From positions 4,960,001-5,024,000 of the forward strand of contig NC_133105.1 in NCBI RefSeq assembly GCF_022965805.1: 64,000 nucleotides of DNA. Direction: 5' to 3'. Below, in pieces: positions 21,879 to 33,802 of the stretch (the first letter of the stretch is position 1; each line of letters begins with the position of its first letter). A program made the translations under genes and the position numbers. A model generated the notes under the pieces. The model saw nothing but the letters and a program-made list of their open reading frames with translations, ran no database searches and was not told where the DNA came from. Source of the DNA: Primulina eburnea (taxonomy: Eukaryota > Streptophyta > Magnoliopsida > Lamiales > Gesneriaceae).

Positions 21879-24169
21879 TCATTCTGCGGCGTCTTCCATT
21901 GAAGATTGCTGCTTGTTTTCGATTATTTCATCGCCTCCTCCGTTTTCTTCCTCTTCTTGATCCATGTTCTCAATTTCCTCATCTTGATCTCTGCCATGCA
22001 ACGTGGAGTCCTGCTGCTGTTGCTCAAGTACCGGCCATGCCCTTGGCTGCTCATGTCGAGCCACTATCGGCACCATTGGGTTATTGGTTTTCACTAAGTG
22101 CTCGTGATTGGATGGGGGAATATCTGTTCTCTTCGCGCTCTTTTTGTGTAAGGTGTCGAGCCGGTGAAAATATGGACACGTCTTCGAGTCTTCGGTTCTC
22201 TTCTTGTTGCTTTCATTCGCTTTCTTAAAGTACTTGTTGATGTTCTCCCATTTCTCTTTGCATCGCTTAGAGCTTCGGTTGTATCCTAGCTTGCCCATGG
22301 CGGCGGAGATATCCTCCCAAAGGGGTCCCTTTGGCACGCTTTCTTGGTACTTGAGATCAAGACTAGTTCGCAGATTGATCAGGGCTTAGACTTCTGCTTT
22401 TGGCCATCGCAAGGAGCTTGTGAGGTTGATGCGGCTATCACCGAAGACGTCTGTTTTTCGAGTATTCAAGAAATTTTCAGGTGTCGCGGTCACCACTGTT
22501 GGTGGTTGGAGAGTGGATTGTTGAGGCGGAGATGCTGGCAGTTTGCTGCTGAGGCTGTGTAATTTCCGGTGCTGGTACCTCGTCTTGGAGCGATGGTGCT
22601 TTACTGCTCTTTGTGATTCCCAAGTTTAATTGCTCTGTTAGCTTCTGCAAAAATGCTACCACCGCAGCGTCTTTGGCTGCCGAGATCGATCTCTCCTGTA
22701 CTAAGAGTTCATGTTCTCGATTCGTTCTCTCCATTTCTTGATTCCTCCACTCTTCCTCTCTCGCCATTTGATCCCGCTCCCGTTTATCCAGCGTATCTAA
22801 GAACTTTTTATGCAATTCTTCCTGCTTCCCGAACACGTTTTTTATCAAACTTCCGAAAAAATCCTTCCATTTTCTCTTCTTCCCCCGTTGCCTTTTTATG
22901 CCCTCATCAGAATAGGTGGATGAAGATGTTGGATTTGATAACAAACTCGCGGAATTGCCAAGACAATTCAAGGGTTTAAAAAGTTGAATCTGAGGATGAT
23001 TTGAGGTATTCATTGCATGTAATGGAGGAGGTAATATCATAGCATTCATCGAATTGTTTGGGTGTACTATATTCAAAGGATCTGGGCTAATTGATGAAAC
23101 AGTGCCAACATGTGATTGAATTGGGAAAGTAACCGCATTAGTCTGCATTGGCGCCGCCGGCATTGTCGTGACGGCTGGTGGAGGCCGTGGCTGATGAGTA
23201 CTGCTGAAGGAAAGCACTGCACCCTAGTGCTTTCCCACGCATGTAATTGATCGAAAAATCGATACGTCTTGCCGACGGTGTTTGATTCGCGGCCATCTTT
23301 TGTTCTCTTGTGGTACTTGTTTACGTTTTCGAATTTCTCTCTGCATTTCTTGCCACTTCGTTGAAAACCAAGCTCCGTCATTTTCCTGTAAAAAAAAGAA
23401 GTTTGTGAATCTTCCGTTAGTTCTCTCTTATAATTATTACTATCCAATCTTGAATTGTATTAACTATTAAGTAAAACCAAAGTTTTTATTAGAAACAAAT
23501 TAATTCAATATACAATATAAGGATGAGAGAATTAGCTACACCGATTCAATACAACAATAACTAAGCCACAACACTCCGCGGATCCAATTCAAAAACATAT
23601 GACCAACTGAGCAATTTTCCTAAGAAATTCCAATTCTTGGAGTTACATTTCATCTTTAATTCTAAATTTTTGTAGTCAAATGCAAGTGAACGTATAATCA
23701 ACAAAACTGCCAAAAACAAACCGGAATATATGCATGAAAGCTGCTGAATTCGTGTGAAAACAAAGACCGGACCCTTTCATCAAAAAGCGATAATTCAATG
23801 AAACGACTGACGATCGAGTGTTCACATAACCTTTCACCGAAAAATCAAGAAAAATTACTGATTCAATTCATTGTAAGCGAGTATCAGATGGCATTAAACG
23901 AAATCTTTTCGATTAATTTACCTGGAAACTTCTTCCCACAACGGACCTTTGAAATTCGAGCCCCTAAAAGCAACATCCATATCAAATCGAATTTTGAGCA
24001 AAGCCAAAGTCTCATGCTTCAGCCACCGGTTTCCACCGCCGCCAATTCTCTCGCTTTCTTCCACACCTCCGCCGCGAACAGCGCTTGATGCGCCAACCTC
24101 ACTGCTGCCACCGCTAGCGCCGCCACTTTCGCTACTCATCATGAGCCCAGAAACAGTATTAAGCATCAT
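21879..24169 (-). pseudogene. GT-2-type trihelix transcription factor (DF1/GTL1-like), disabled
   Basis: Exon 1 is 24169-23922 (MMLNTVSGLMMSS, then the start of trihelix domain 1: NRWLKHETLALLKIRFDMD). Exon 2 starts at 23385 and runs to the stop at 21879. Domain 1 continues as KMTELGFQRSGKKCREKFEN. The central coiled-coil region (FFGSLIKNVFGKQEELHKKF) and trihelix domain 2 (RWPKAEV...ALINLRTSLDLKYQ, VPKGPLWEDISAAMGKLGYN) follow. The gene is broken three times: a frameshift between about 23190 and 23240 after FFDQLHAW, a second near 22480-22510 before domain 2, and a TAA at 22386-22388 inside domain 2 where the family has Glu. The two-domain layout is that of GT-2 factors, nuclear light- and growth-related regulators. 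The intron is retained, so it is a decayed gene and not a retrocopy. Confidence 0.87.
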
Positions 24170-25025
24170 GCGGAGGAGCCTTTTTCCAGCTAGCCAGGCA
24201 GCCCCTCTGGTGATTACCAGCTGACAAAAATAATAAAATAAAGCACAAAAAGTTGCTGAACTTTGTGCGTTTATGAAAATGAGATGCGGTGAATTTATTA
24301 ATTTATTTCGGTTGGATCGTCAATTAAAAAAAATGTATTTTTTGAACTTATGAAGTCAGCATTTCTTTTTCTTGCAATCTGATCTTCTCTAGTGTAAAAA
24401 GTTGTTTCTACAGAGAGATGATGAAACCTAGATAGAGAGCGACTCCGCAAGTTGCCCTTGGCAACGATGTCCCCATGCAGACACTCATCCGGTATGTACA
24501 GGTGTGTATTTATGTACATTTTATATCTTTCTTTATCATTAAACCAAATATTATTTATACTCCAATTTTTATTAGTAACATTTCATTGTATAAATAAATT
24601 GTATACATGCATTGGAATATGATTTGAAAAATTGGTATGTAAATAACATAACTCTTGTTATAATTTTTGGGAAAAAGATCTTTTTAATTCATTAATTTTT
24701 GTAATTTTGAGTTTTTGTCCATTGAATTTTTAAAATTTGATTTTGATATATTAATTTTTAATTTTCAAATATTTTGATTCAATTGTTGATGTGATATACT
24801 GACAAGTCAATAATTTTCAATGTCCTGTTGAAATTTTTCGATATCACGTAATCATTTTCTAATGTCACGTAAGCAATTAGACCAACATAGTTTAAAATTA
24901 AAAGTTGATTTATCAAAATCAAACTTTTAAAACTGAATAGACCACGACCGAAAAAAACTGTTTTCTCATAATATTTTAATATAATATAGGAATTTATGAG
25001 TTTGATCCTCTGCACTTCATATTTA

Positions 25026-25076
<51 letters not shown>

Positions 25077-25409
25077 ACATACAAAAACAAATATGCAGAT
25101 ATATACATATATTACTATTATAATAAATAATATACCCTTCTCGGATTACAAAAACCACGTGATTTCTTAACAAAAAAGAAGCATATTTTACAAATAGGCC
25201 CCATAATCTACTGAACACACTATCTCTGAAAAAATAAAAATAAATAGAAACTATGAATTCATCGATCAGTTTGCTTTTACAAAAATATTCATATCAAATC
25301 ATAAAAATCAATTATCTTAAAAAAACAAATTAAAAACACACAAAAAACCTAATGAATATTAAATATTTGCTACATAAAACAATATTAATGTAAATATGTG
25401 CATCAAATG
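24170..25409. other. Former promoter of the trihelix pseudogene and AT-rich DNA
   Basis: About 24170-24520 is probably the old 5' UTR and promoter of the trihelix pseudogene. A perfect (TA)n run is at about 25037-25071. No coding sequence was seen. Confidence 0.5.
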
Positions 25410-25737
25410 TGTTGAATTAAACGCGTATGAGTGAGAGTAGCACTGATATGAGTGATCTTCTGAGAAGTTCTCATACGTCAAGCTGTTGACGTTACGTCGC
25501 TTGATCTAGTTGGCTAATTGGACTGTAAAAAAGTGACACTAAATCTTAACGGGTAATACAGTCTCTGCTAGAGACAGTACCAACGGTAGGAAAATGGTAA
25601 AATTGATCTATTATCCCAACAGATAGACATGTACCTCCCCGGACTCATGGGCATAACAGCCCGACCTATTAGCACCTAAGTAGGTGTACTCTGTGCTGTC
25701 ACAAGTATAAGGAAATAAAGTTGCGATTTGGCTAACA
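25410..25737 (+). repeat. LTR-like repeat, copy A (328 bp)
   Basis: It begins TGTTGAATTAAA and ends GGCTAACA, the TG...CA form of an LTR. It aligns along its full length with the copy at 26371-26695 (shared blocks such as CAAGCTG, AGTAGGTGTACT, AATAAAGTTG). No primer binding site follows it. Confidence 0.6.
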
Positions 25738-25826
25738 AATATAGTTTTTGACATAGTGATGAGTGCATGATCCTAACAATATTGTCTTGAGATATTTATA
25801 TATTGCTTGATACGTTGTATGAGATA

Positions 25827-25868
<42 letters not shown>

Positions 25869-25909
25869 ATTATGATAAAAAATTGATATATATATATATA
25901 TATATATAA
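25827..25909. repeat. (TA)n(TG)n(TA)n microsatellite
   Basis: A compound dinucleotide repeat: a TA run, about a dozen TG units, a short spacer, then another TA run. It is likely polymorphic. Confidence 0.9.
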
Positions 25910-25947
25910 TTAATGTAGCGGGATTGGTTATAAGATATTATCTTAGA

Positions 25948-26104
25948 ACAAAAATTTGTGTGAGACTGTCTCACGAGTCATATTTTGTTAGACGGATCTC
26001 TTATTTGAGTCATCAATGAAAAAGTATTTCTTTTTATGCTAAGAGTGTTAATTTTTATTGTGACTATCGATAAGGTTAACCAGTCTCACAGATAAAGATA
26101 TACT
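25948..26104 (+). mobile_element. MITE-like repeat family copy 4
   Basis: It keeps TTGTGTGAGACTGTCTCAC, CTTATTTGAGTCATC, the TATGCTAAGAGTGTTA block and the GTCTCACAGATAAAGAT near-end. The terminal 20 bases are lost. Confidence 0.8.
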
Positions 26105-26370
26105 ATTTTTATCTTAGTGGGGATTGATGTTATGCTACAAAATTGTTATTGTCTCGACAGCTAAAAATAGTCAAAAGCAGGCCCGTGTGGGGTCACCTTG
26201 ATCTTTTTGGCGTTTTGGAACCAGTGGCCTTATCCTAGCTAGCTCACACTTGTGGTGAATTACAAAACAATCAATCATATTATCCTTCTCAAAAAAAAAA
26301 AAATATGATGACCGATACATTGATGGAATTGGAGCTTCATGCCAATTTAGTTAACTTCTGATGGTACTAA

Positions 26371-26695
26371 TGTTGGGTTAAAATTGCACGAATGATAGTA
26401 ATACTGATATGGGTAATTCTTTATAAGTTTTCGTGTGTCAAGCTGCTGACATTGCGTCGCTTAATCTGGTTGGTTAGATGGACCGAAAAAAAATGACGTC
26501 AGATCTTAACTAATAATATTGTTTCTACTTGGGATATGACCGACATTTGAGGAATGATAAGGTTAAGACATCGCCGTCAGATAAACACAAAACTCATTGA
26601 ACTCACGAGCCTAACAGCTAGACTCTTTAGCACTCAAGTAGGTGTACTATACACTGCCACAAATATAAGAAAATAAAGTTGTGTCTTGACTAACA
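26371..26695 (+). repeat. LTR-like repeat, copy B (325 bp)
   Basis: It begins TGTTGGGTTAAAATTGCACG and ends GACTAACA, colinear with the copy at 25410-25737 but clearly diverged. Flanks ACTAA and TCTAA agree at four of five bases, so it may be an independent solo insertion. Confidence 0.6.
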
Positions 26696-28700
26696 TCTAA
26701 ATTTACTTGTTAACATGATCCGATGATATTTTATTGATTGAGATAATTTGTATCATTAAAATAAATTACAATATATATAAAGATTGAAGTTGAAAATTCT
26801 ACTATAATTTATCGACTCCGAAACAAGGATTCGAAAGATTAGGTGGTTTTTATTCAACGAGATTCATGATGAAAAAATTAAAGAAATTTATTTCTATCAA
26901 AAAGCAGGTTCAGAATTAAGATAAAAAATGATAAATATAAGAATAAGAGTTTCTTCATAAAATTTGTGAAAGTAAAAATTCAAAGAAAGTTTCAATTCAG
27001 ACTATTGGTTGGATTTGATGTGAAAGAGTGGATTTGGTCTACTTTGGCTCCTGATCTTGAGCTCACTTTTCTTGGCCTCAAGCTTGACTTCTTTAGCTTG
27101 GAGTGCTTGTCTTTTCAATACTTTAAAATTTTACTAAAAATAGAAGCATTTCTCAACCCAAAGCAAGATAATTCCGAAAATGACTTCAAGTTTTAGGCAC
27201 AAATTTCTAAGTACTCCTTCACCCGCTCTTGTTTTCTCGAGCTTCTTGGCCTAGTGGTACTAGAAATCCAAAAAATAGGACAGATCTTAACTTAATAGAT
27301 GATGTCTCTGTCAAAAGAATAATGTGAATAATCGAAACATGACGTATATATTACTATTCAGTATAAAATATTGAAATTACATAGATATCACTAATTATTA
27401 TATATAATTTTTGGTAAATCAACAAGTATTTGATATTATACTTTGGAATCATATTTAATGTCACATGTTCATTTATCATGAATTGTTTGAGTGTTGTCGA
27501 GAACAATAATTATATTTATTGAAAAATCAATCAAAACATAACGTTTAAGCTGTTCATTATATATAAAAAATTGATCGCACTTTACTTAAAGCGAGACCTA
27601 CAATATTTATAATAGTTGCTAGTATATTGATGTGTATATTAATATAGATTTATTCGTGGCTGCTGATCTAACCAATTTTTATATGTTATATATAAAAAAC
27701 ATATTTTAATTACTTGTTATTTAATTTTTTATATGCTTTGCAGGATGTGGGGCTATTATTTTTATTTTTATTATTTTTATGGTCAGAGGTGCTTCCCACT
27801 TGCCTATGTATTTGTGATTTTGGTCGTCTATATCGTGAAATTTCTTTGTTTTGCAATTTTAATTTTTTTATCGTGAGAATATTCATGTGATACTGCGCAT
27901 ATCAATAACATATACTTTGGTGTCATGCAGATAAAGATTAAAATTGTAAAAAAAAAAAACAACGAATGTAGACGAATTGAAAGACTTAATTTTATAGTAC
28001 TGTGACCTGTATACCAAATGAGTTGTCCGGTTGGTAAAAGACCAGACACTCATTTGGTCGATAATCTAGAAGACTAAAATCGTAAAGTGACAAATATGAA
28101 AAACCAAAAATGTAATTTTCTCTAAATATAATATACTCATATGCCCATATAACAAGATTCAATTCGAAGATAAAACTTATGTTATAATAAAATTTATATG
28201 AATTTAAACCATGGTATCTTTATAAATCGGAATTTGGATTTTGGCTTAAAAATTGACTCCCGCAAATTAGAACTCGGAGCAAGAACTATAAAAGTAGCTA
28301 ATCTGCCCCCATCAGAGAACATAAATAAATAAACTAAAAATTAAGGGCACAACCAAACATTCGCCAAAAAACAGGTTTATTGCGCAAGCCCAAGTCATGG
28401 ATATTGTGTGAAAAACAGGACTATATATGGAAGACCGAGTAATGGTGAGCATCTGATCCAGTGGTAGAAATTTGGGTTATTAATGAAAGAATTCCATTAC
28501 GATTCTCAAGTTTTCACGACGAATGTGAGGTAAAATTACGAGTCAAGTTGAGTTTTAGGAACTCGAACACTTGAAAACTCACCCCTTAGACGTTTCCTAC
28601 CAGATCATAAGCATGCACATATACGTTTTGACTACTGCGAACCACGGATGTTGATGGCTCAGCAATAATTCTGAAGGATAGTAAAATGAGATACAACAGA
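26696..28700. other. AT-rich intergenic DNA, nothing recognised
   Basis: No gene or element could be assigned. ORFs are short and lack coding character. Confidence 0.6.
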
Positions 28701-28705
28701 ATATA

Positions 28706-29996
28706 TGTAATGACCTGAATCCTTATTTTGAATGAAGTATTAATTAAGAGATGATTAAAAGTTTGCCAATTAAACATTATTAAGAAATTGATAATTCGAG
28801 ATCAATCTATTGGGTTCCACCGAATTTAAAATGGACAACCCAACTTACTTCAGATTTCATTATCCCGAGAAGTCCAACTAGACGAATGAGATTCTGACAC
28901 GTGGCTGATAAGATTGATTCGGATTTTCTGAAATAGTCCGGATGCAGCCTATAAATAGAAGCTGAATTCTTTTGTTTCCTCCACCGCTTCTTTCGAGAGT
29001 TCTAGCCATATACTTTAGGTTTTCTAGTTAGTTTCTAGGGCACTTTGGTATCGGAAAGTTTCAGAGCTAGTGTCGATCGAGATATCATTAACGGGCTGAC
29101 GACGGACGCAGGTATAATCCTAAAGCTTTGAGGAAGAACTTTGAAGCATGTTTGATAATTCATGATCTGATTTGATAGTGATTTCATATTGTTGGTATTG
29201 TCAGGTTCAGAGCTTTCTGTCAAATTGGTTCAGTGAGGTTCATGATTTACTGATTGAGATATCCAAGCGTAGTATACACACTTATATGCTGCATATTTAT
29301 CTGTTGCATGATACATGTTTTACTGCTTTTGGCATATTATGAATGACATATCATATTGAGCCAGATATCTTTTGAGATATACCTCGTTTATTGGGGACGC
29401 TCAGCCCTATTTTGTATTGTAGACGATGGAGCATCGAGAGCTACAGTGTCCGACGGGACCCGCGGGCTCTGATGACCTGGACATTGTAGGTCCACCTCTT
29501 GATAATGAGTGTGGGAGCCACAACATGCCTAGGACAGATCAGAGACACACACTCAGGCGCCTCTAGAATGAGCATGAGATTTTTGACTTGATCTTTAATA
29601 TCCGATCATGTTGCATTTTGCATGCATCATATCAGTGTGTATACCCGTACATTCTCATTTTGGGCGCATGTCGCTCACGTCCTTGTTTTCATCTTGTTCA
29701 ACCCATTTATACAGGACAAGTCTTAGGTTAGACGGTTCGTACGACCATGGCAGTGGCTAGAGCAGTTGGGTTTTCGGTGGTGATCCAGTGGTGATTTTTG
29801 TGGTTTTTCATTTTCTCGTTCAGAATATATTTTCGATATGATTGCATTAATGTTTAAGATCGCTGTTATTGTTCTGTTTTCGTTTGAGCCGTAAGATTAT
29901 TAAGTTATTTGGTTTCATCTGTATAATTGTTATTATTAAGTTTGATGTTGCATGTTTATTAATCTGTTTAGTAATGGTTCGGGTAAATGCACTACA
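28706..29996 (+). repeat. Solo LTR, Gypsy (chromovirus-like), 1,291 bp with 5-bp TSD
   Basis: It begins TGTAATGACCTGAATCC and ends GGTTCGGGTAAATGCACTACA, a usual plant Gypsy LTR pair of ends. It is flanked by the perfect duplication ATATA (28701-28705 and 29997-30001). A TATA box (CCTATAAATAG, about 28949) lies within. No internal region follows, so it is a solo LTR left by LTR-LTR recombination. ORFs inside it are not real genes. Confidence 0.85.
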
Positions 29997-30001
29997 ATAT
30001 A

Positions 30002-30419
30002 CAGTGAGCGTTATCAAGAAAAGGTCGGCATTTACATACAACTCCTACAAAGACTGAGCACAAACTCTAGTTCAGGAGTCATTTCTTCCCTGCAGCTATT
30101 TGAACCCATGGTGACTGGTTTTAACTTAGGACTCGATAAAATGCAGATGAACGGCTTCAGGAAAGATTAGATGGAAAAAAGGTAATGAATAGTATAAAAA
30201 ACTAAAGCCCTATATCTATTAAATTATATATAAAAGTTACAGCCATAAATGGACACAAATCCATTAACAGGGGCGAAAAAAGCATAAAGATATTCATACG
30301 ATACATGTTGAAATAAAATGTAGATTCTGACATCTAAACCAAACCAGTGAAAACCGAAGCTTGTACCAGGAGACGCCTAAGCCAGATTCAAAACAGATAA
30401 ATAAAAGAAACAGGTGTTT
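30002..30419. other. 3' flank of the trihelix gene
   Basis: This is the likely 3' UTR and terminator region of the minus-strand trihelix gene. The solo LTR lies within about 425 bp of its stop codon. Confidence 0.4.
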
Positions 30420-31742
30420 CTAATGCTCGGATTCTAGCAGCCCTTTGCTTGCATAGGTTGATTCAATGCTCATTTCTTTTCGTTTTAGTTCCAATGCCAT
30501 ATGCTCATTCTCAAGTTTCATCCTCTCAATTTCAATCTTCATCATCTCTAATTCTCGGTCCTTTTTCCTGCAAAACCTCTGCCACTTGAACCTCTCTTTT
30601 TCCAGTTCCAACATTTGCGTTTGTATGTGTAGCCTTTGTTCTTCAAGTTGAAGGTTCCGATTATTTATCCACTCTTTCTGCGACATATTTGTTTTTGTGC
30701 CTTCAGATGGCACTTGATTCACATCAGTGTCGGTATTTTCTGCCTGAAAATTGAAACTTTTATTACAATCTAAAGAATTCTTGAGTTTAAAATCTCCATG
30801 ACTCTGACATTGCTTAGCCCGCTTAGCAATGTTCCATTGAACATCCTCGCATCCATCCCGATCATCAAATTCCATTTCACGATCCAAATCATCATTATCA
30901 TGATGTGGATGCCGTTTCATGTCATTCTCATCATGATCATCTCTACTCCTGAGTGCTAACCACAAAGAATGCTGCAATTCAGGATCAGGGGGAAGATGCA
31001 ATCGATTCCCATTACGGTAAGAACACATCTCTTCATAGTGCAAATGCTTTGAACTCAAAATTTTTCGAACTTCCTCTTTTGCCTTCTCAGAAATATGATC
31101 CATCACATCTAAAAGTGCTGGATTCTCAACAACCTCGCAAGAAGTTCCTTTCCCTAGAATCTCATTAAGCCTCTTGTATCGTTTGTTGAGGTCATTGAAT
31201 TTATCCTCACACTGCTGAGGTGAAACAAAATGGCCCCTTTCTGCCATGACTTTTGAAACCGATTTCCACTTCCCCTTTTTTTGTAAGTTAGCACATTTTC
31301 TTCTGGAACCGCCCCCAAACTCAGTAGATGCCTCTTCACTAATGTAAGAAACAGCAGTAATTAACAGCCTTACCATAGCATCAGTCCATTTCACTCGTTG
31401 CCAAGCGGAACACTTCTTTCCTTTGCTCGAATCAGCAGCATCTTCCGTAAAGCTTGGCTCATCTTCATCACTCGCAGATTTTCCCCGATCCAGTTTATTA
31501 AAATCAGCCAAGGATATGGTCTGGTCACAATCTTGGGTGCTTCGAATTGTGAGAGGGAAATTTTCATGAATAGTTGGTTGAACGATTGATGATCCTTGTC
31601 TCGGATTCGAGCTTTGTTGATGATGAAGTGCAAATAAATGTTGCTGCTGAGGATTAACTCTCATGGGTCCGTGCAAATCGAAACCTCCATAGGAACCAGA
31701 ACCACCTTGCATCGTATTTCCTGATGAAGAATTCCCCTCCAT
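30420..31742 (-). CDS. Trihelix transcription factor (At1g21200-like), single exon
   Basis: The frame is open for 451 codons from a GTG at 31775, but the first ATG is at 31742, giving 440 aa starting MEGNSSSGNTMQ, the expected start for this family. A single trihelix (MYB-like) DNA-binding domain lies at about residues 112-205: WQRVKWTDAMVRLLI, KKGKWKSVSKVMAERGHFVS, QQCEDKFNDLNKRYKRLNE. An acidic, His-rich middle and a C-terminal coiled coil (LQLEEQRLHIQTQMLELEKE, continuing to KRKEMS) complete the protein. It belongs with the Arabidopsis At1g21200/At1g76870 group, related to HRA1. It is a nuclear regulator; targets cannot be read from sequence. It is intact and intronless. Confidence 0.92.
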   Translation of the reverse strand: MEGNSSSGNTMQGGSGSYGGFDLHGPMRVNPQQQHLFALHHQQSSNPRQGSSIVQPTIHENFPLTIRSTQDCDQTISLADFNKLDRGKSASDEDEPSFTEDAADSSKGKKCSAWQRVKWTDAMVRLLITAVSYISEEASTEFGGGSRRKCANLQKKGKWKSVSKVMAERGHFVSPQQCEDKFNDLNKRYKRLNEILGKGTSCEVVENPALLDVMDHISEKAKEEVRKILSSKHLHYEEMCSYRNGNRLHLPPDPELQHSLWLALRSRDDHDENDMKRHPHHDNDDLDREMEFDDRDGCEDVQWNIAKRAKQCQSHGDFKLKNSLDCNKSFNFQAENTDTDVNQVPSEGTKTNMSQKEWINNRNLQLEEQRLHIQTQMLELEKERFKWQRFCRKKDRELEMMKIEIERMKLENEHMALELKRKEMSIESTYASKGLLESEH

Positions 31743-32424
31743 GATCCCTTTAAATAAACTAGAAATCACATCCACCCACCAATCAAATTCACCACAAAGT
31801 CCCTAAAATCTCCCAGCTTTGAAGATGTTAATCTGCGACATCCTCAAAACCTTGTTGAAAAACCTTGAATCACAGATGTCTTTCCCGTCAACAAGGTTTC
31901 AACATCTACACCTCTTAAGAATCTCGTACACTTGTCTATCCTTATCCCTAAAGCAGAATCCAAATTTTTGTAGGGCTAAGCTAAAATCTCAAATTACTTT
32001 GAACAATCTTGCTGCAAACAGCATAAAAATATTTAAAATATATTATTACTACACTCCTTTATTCTGCGAATTTCTACTCATGGAAAGAACCCATCAACAC
32101 CAGACACCAATAATTCAAAAATAAACAAACCAATAAGTCAAAGAGATCCATTTTCACCAAAACCCATATAAAGTAACAATCTTTAATCCAAAACAAACCG
32201 GGAAAAAATGCTTTTAGTCAAGAACTTACATGAGACATATGAACCCCAAATCAAGATTGGACCTCGCACCAATTAAAACTGAAAGAGTCGATTCAAATTG
32301 GGTAACAGTACATCTCAAACCTCAAGATTCGAGAGAATAAAATAAATAAAACCTCTCTTTTTTTCTTCCCAAGCGGAGTATATATTTTTATATGTAAAAA
32401 CGAACAGAAAAATTGGTAGAGCCA
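31743..32424. promoter_or_regulatory. Shared upstream region of trihelix gene and 78-aa ORF
   Basis: This is the 5' UTR and promoter of the minus-strand trihelix gene, lying head-to-head with a small plus-strand ORF. CTTAC at about 32225 could be the donor of a 5' UTR intron on the minus strand. No other coding sequence was seen. Confidence 0.4.
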
Positions 32425-32661
32425 ATGAGTGAGCTATCAAGGGTTGTTGGAGGTGCAATGTATGGGAAGATACTGAGGGTCCACAACGCATATTTTTTCA
32501 TGTTACACACACTAAAGACACACGCACCTCCTGCAGAAGAGGCTAAAAAGCTTAAATCTTCAGCATCGAAAGTCTTGTACAAAGTTCTAGTTTTGCGCAA
32601 CCATTGTAATTTGTACAGAGTTTTTGCAACTTGGAAGGAATATGATTGGCACCTTCATTAA
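32425..32661 (+). CDS. Hypothetical 78-aa protein
   Basis: I do not recognise this ORF. It starts at ATG 32425 (MSELSRVVGGAMYGKIL) and ends HLH-stop. It has a mixed, soluble, protein-like composition (THAPPAEEAKKLKSSASKVL, then LRNHCNLYRVFATWKEYDW), with no signal peptide and no membrane segment. It is divergent from the trihelix gene. The composition looks more coding-like than other ORFs in non-genic parts of the window, but only a database search or transcript evidence would settle it. Confidence 0.35.
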   Translation: MSELSRVVGGAMYGKILRVHNAYFFMLHTLKTHAPPAEEAKKLKSSASKVLYKVLVLRNHCNLYRVFATWKEYDWHLH

Positions 32662-32874
32662 AAAAAACAATATCTTTTTTTGTTTGTGGAGTTGTTTTTA
32701 TTTTATTTTATTTTTTTTATTTTCATTAATAAATATGAAAAGATAATACGAGCAACTACACTATCGTAACAAAGTCCACAACCGAGATATTCTGTTACAA
32801 TGCATCTATAATAGTTATGGCGCTAGAAATACAGCAAAAACTTAAGATTTTAATCTTCTTGATTATTGTTTTCG

Positions 32875-33034
32875 AGTGAGTCTTATGTGAGACGGGTTAA
32901 TGCTACTCATATCCACAATAAAAAGTAATACTCTTAACATAAAAAAATAATACTTTTTCATGGATGACCCAACTAAGAGATTCGTCTGTATCACAAAATA
33001 CGACATGTGATACCGTTCCACACAAGTTTTTGCC
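32875..33034 (-). mobile_element. MITE-like repeat family copy 5
   Basis: On the minus strand it starts GGCAAAAACTTGTGTGGAAC and runs to GTCTCACATAAGACTC, with all internal blocks present. Confidence 0.85.
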
Positions 33035-33612
33035 ATTGTTTCCACCTCCGGCTTCTTATTATTTCATACATGGAAAAAATGAATCGAACTAGGTGCGCAA
33101 GCTAATCTGAGCGGATTGTTAGACCAAATAGAGGATGTGTTTCTAATAAGTTCAGATTCATGTAAGTTTGTCAAATTTCTGAGTTTCTCGATGATCCTAG
33201 GGAAGAAACTAGCATTTGAATTCATGGTTTTTTTTCAGCAAGTTGTTTTTTTTTTTAAGAAAAAAAATGGATATTTTTTTTTGGTTACAATCGAGGGGGG
33301 TCACCCATGTAATTGATTAGATTATTTTAATCCTGAAAACGATGGAATGCATTCAAAAATAAAAGTGGCTTTTAGGATTAATCATGAATCGACCTGATAT
33401 TAATTGGTGTTGATTCATTCACATTTTAATGGATAATAAAAAAATAATGATGACACTAATAATACTGTGAAATTATTTAAGTATTTAAATTTAGGTCTCT
33501 TGTGTGTAATCTGAAAATATCGTGAATATTTTCATTTTCTGTGTAGAAAAATATTTATAAAAAAAAGATATAACTTTGCTTTACATGAATGAAGTAACTA
33601 AAAATAAATGTA

Positions 33613-33794
33613 GGCAAAAACTGGTGTGAAACAGTCTCACGGGTCGTATTTTGTGATACAGATATCTTATTTGGTTTATCCATAATTTTTTTTATTTTTT
33701 ATGCTAAGAGTATTACTTTTTATTGTGAATATCGGTATGATTGATCTGTCTCATAGATAAAGATTCGTGAGATCATCTCACAAGAGACCTACTC
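33613..33794 (+). mobile_element. MITE-like repeat family copy 6, full length
   Basis: It runs from GGCAAAAACTGGTGTGAAAC to TCTCACAAGAGACCTACTC and abuts the target site of the 1,256-bp palindromic element. It is one of the best reference copies for the family. Confidence 0.88.
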
Positions 33795-33802
33795 AAATAT
33801 AT

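Noticed and set aside
22477..23217. 246-aa minus-strand ORF as a separate gene
   Set aside because: It is the middle of the broken GT-2 trihelix gene, in a shifted frame between the two DNA-binding domains.
25037..25071. TA repeat as a possible origin or matrix attachment site
   Set aside because: A plain dinucleotide microsatellite explains it; no other supporting signal is present.
28586..30170. Several short ORFs at 28.6-30.2 kb
   Set aside because: They overlap the solo LTR and have no coding similarity.
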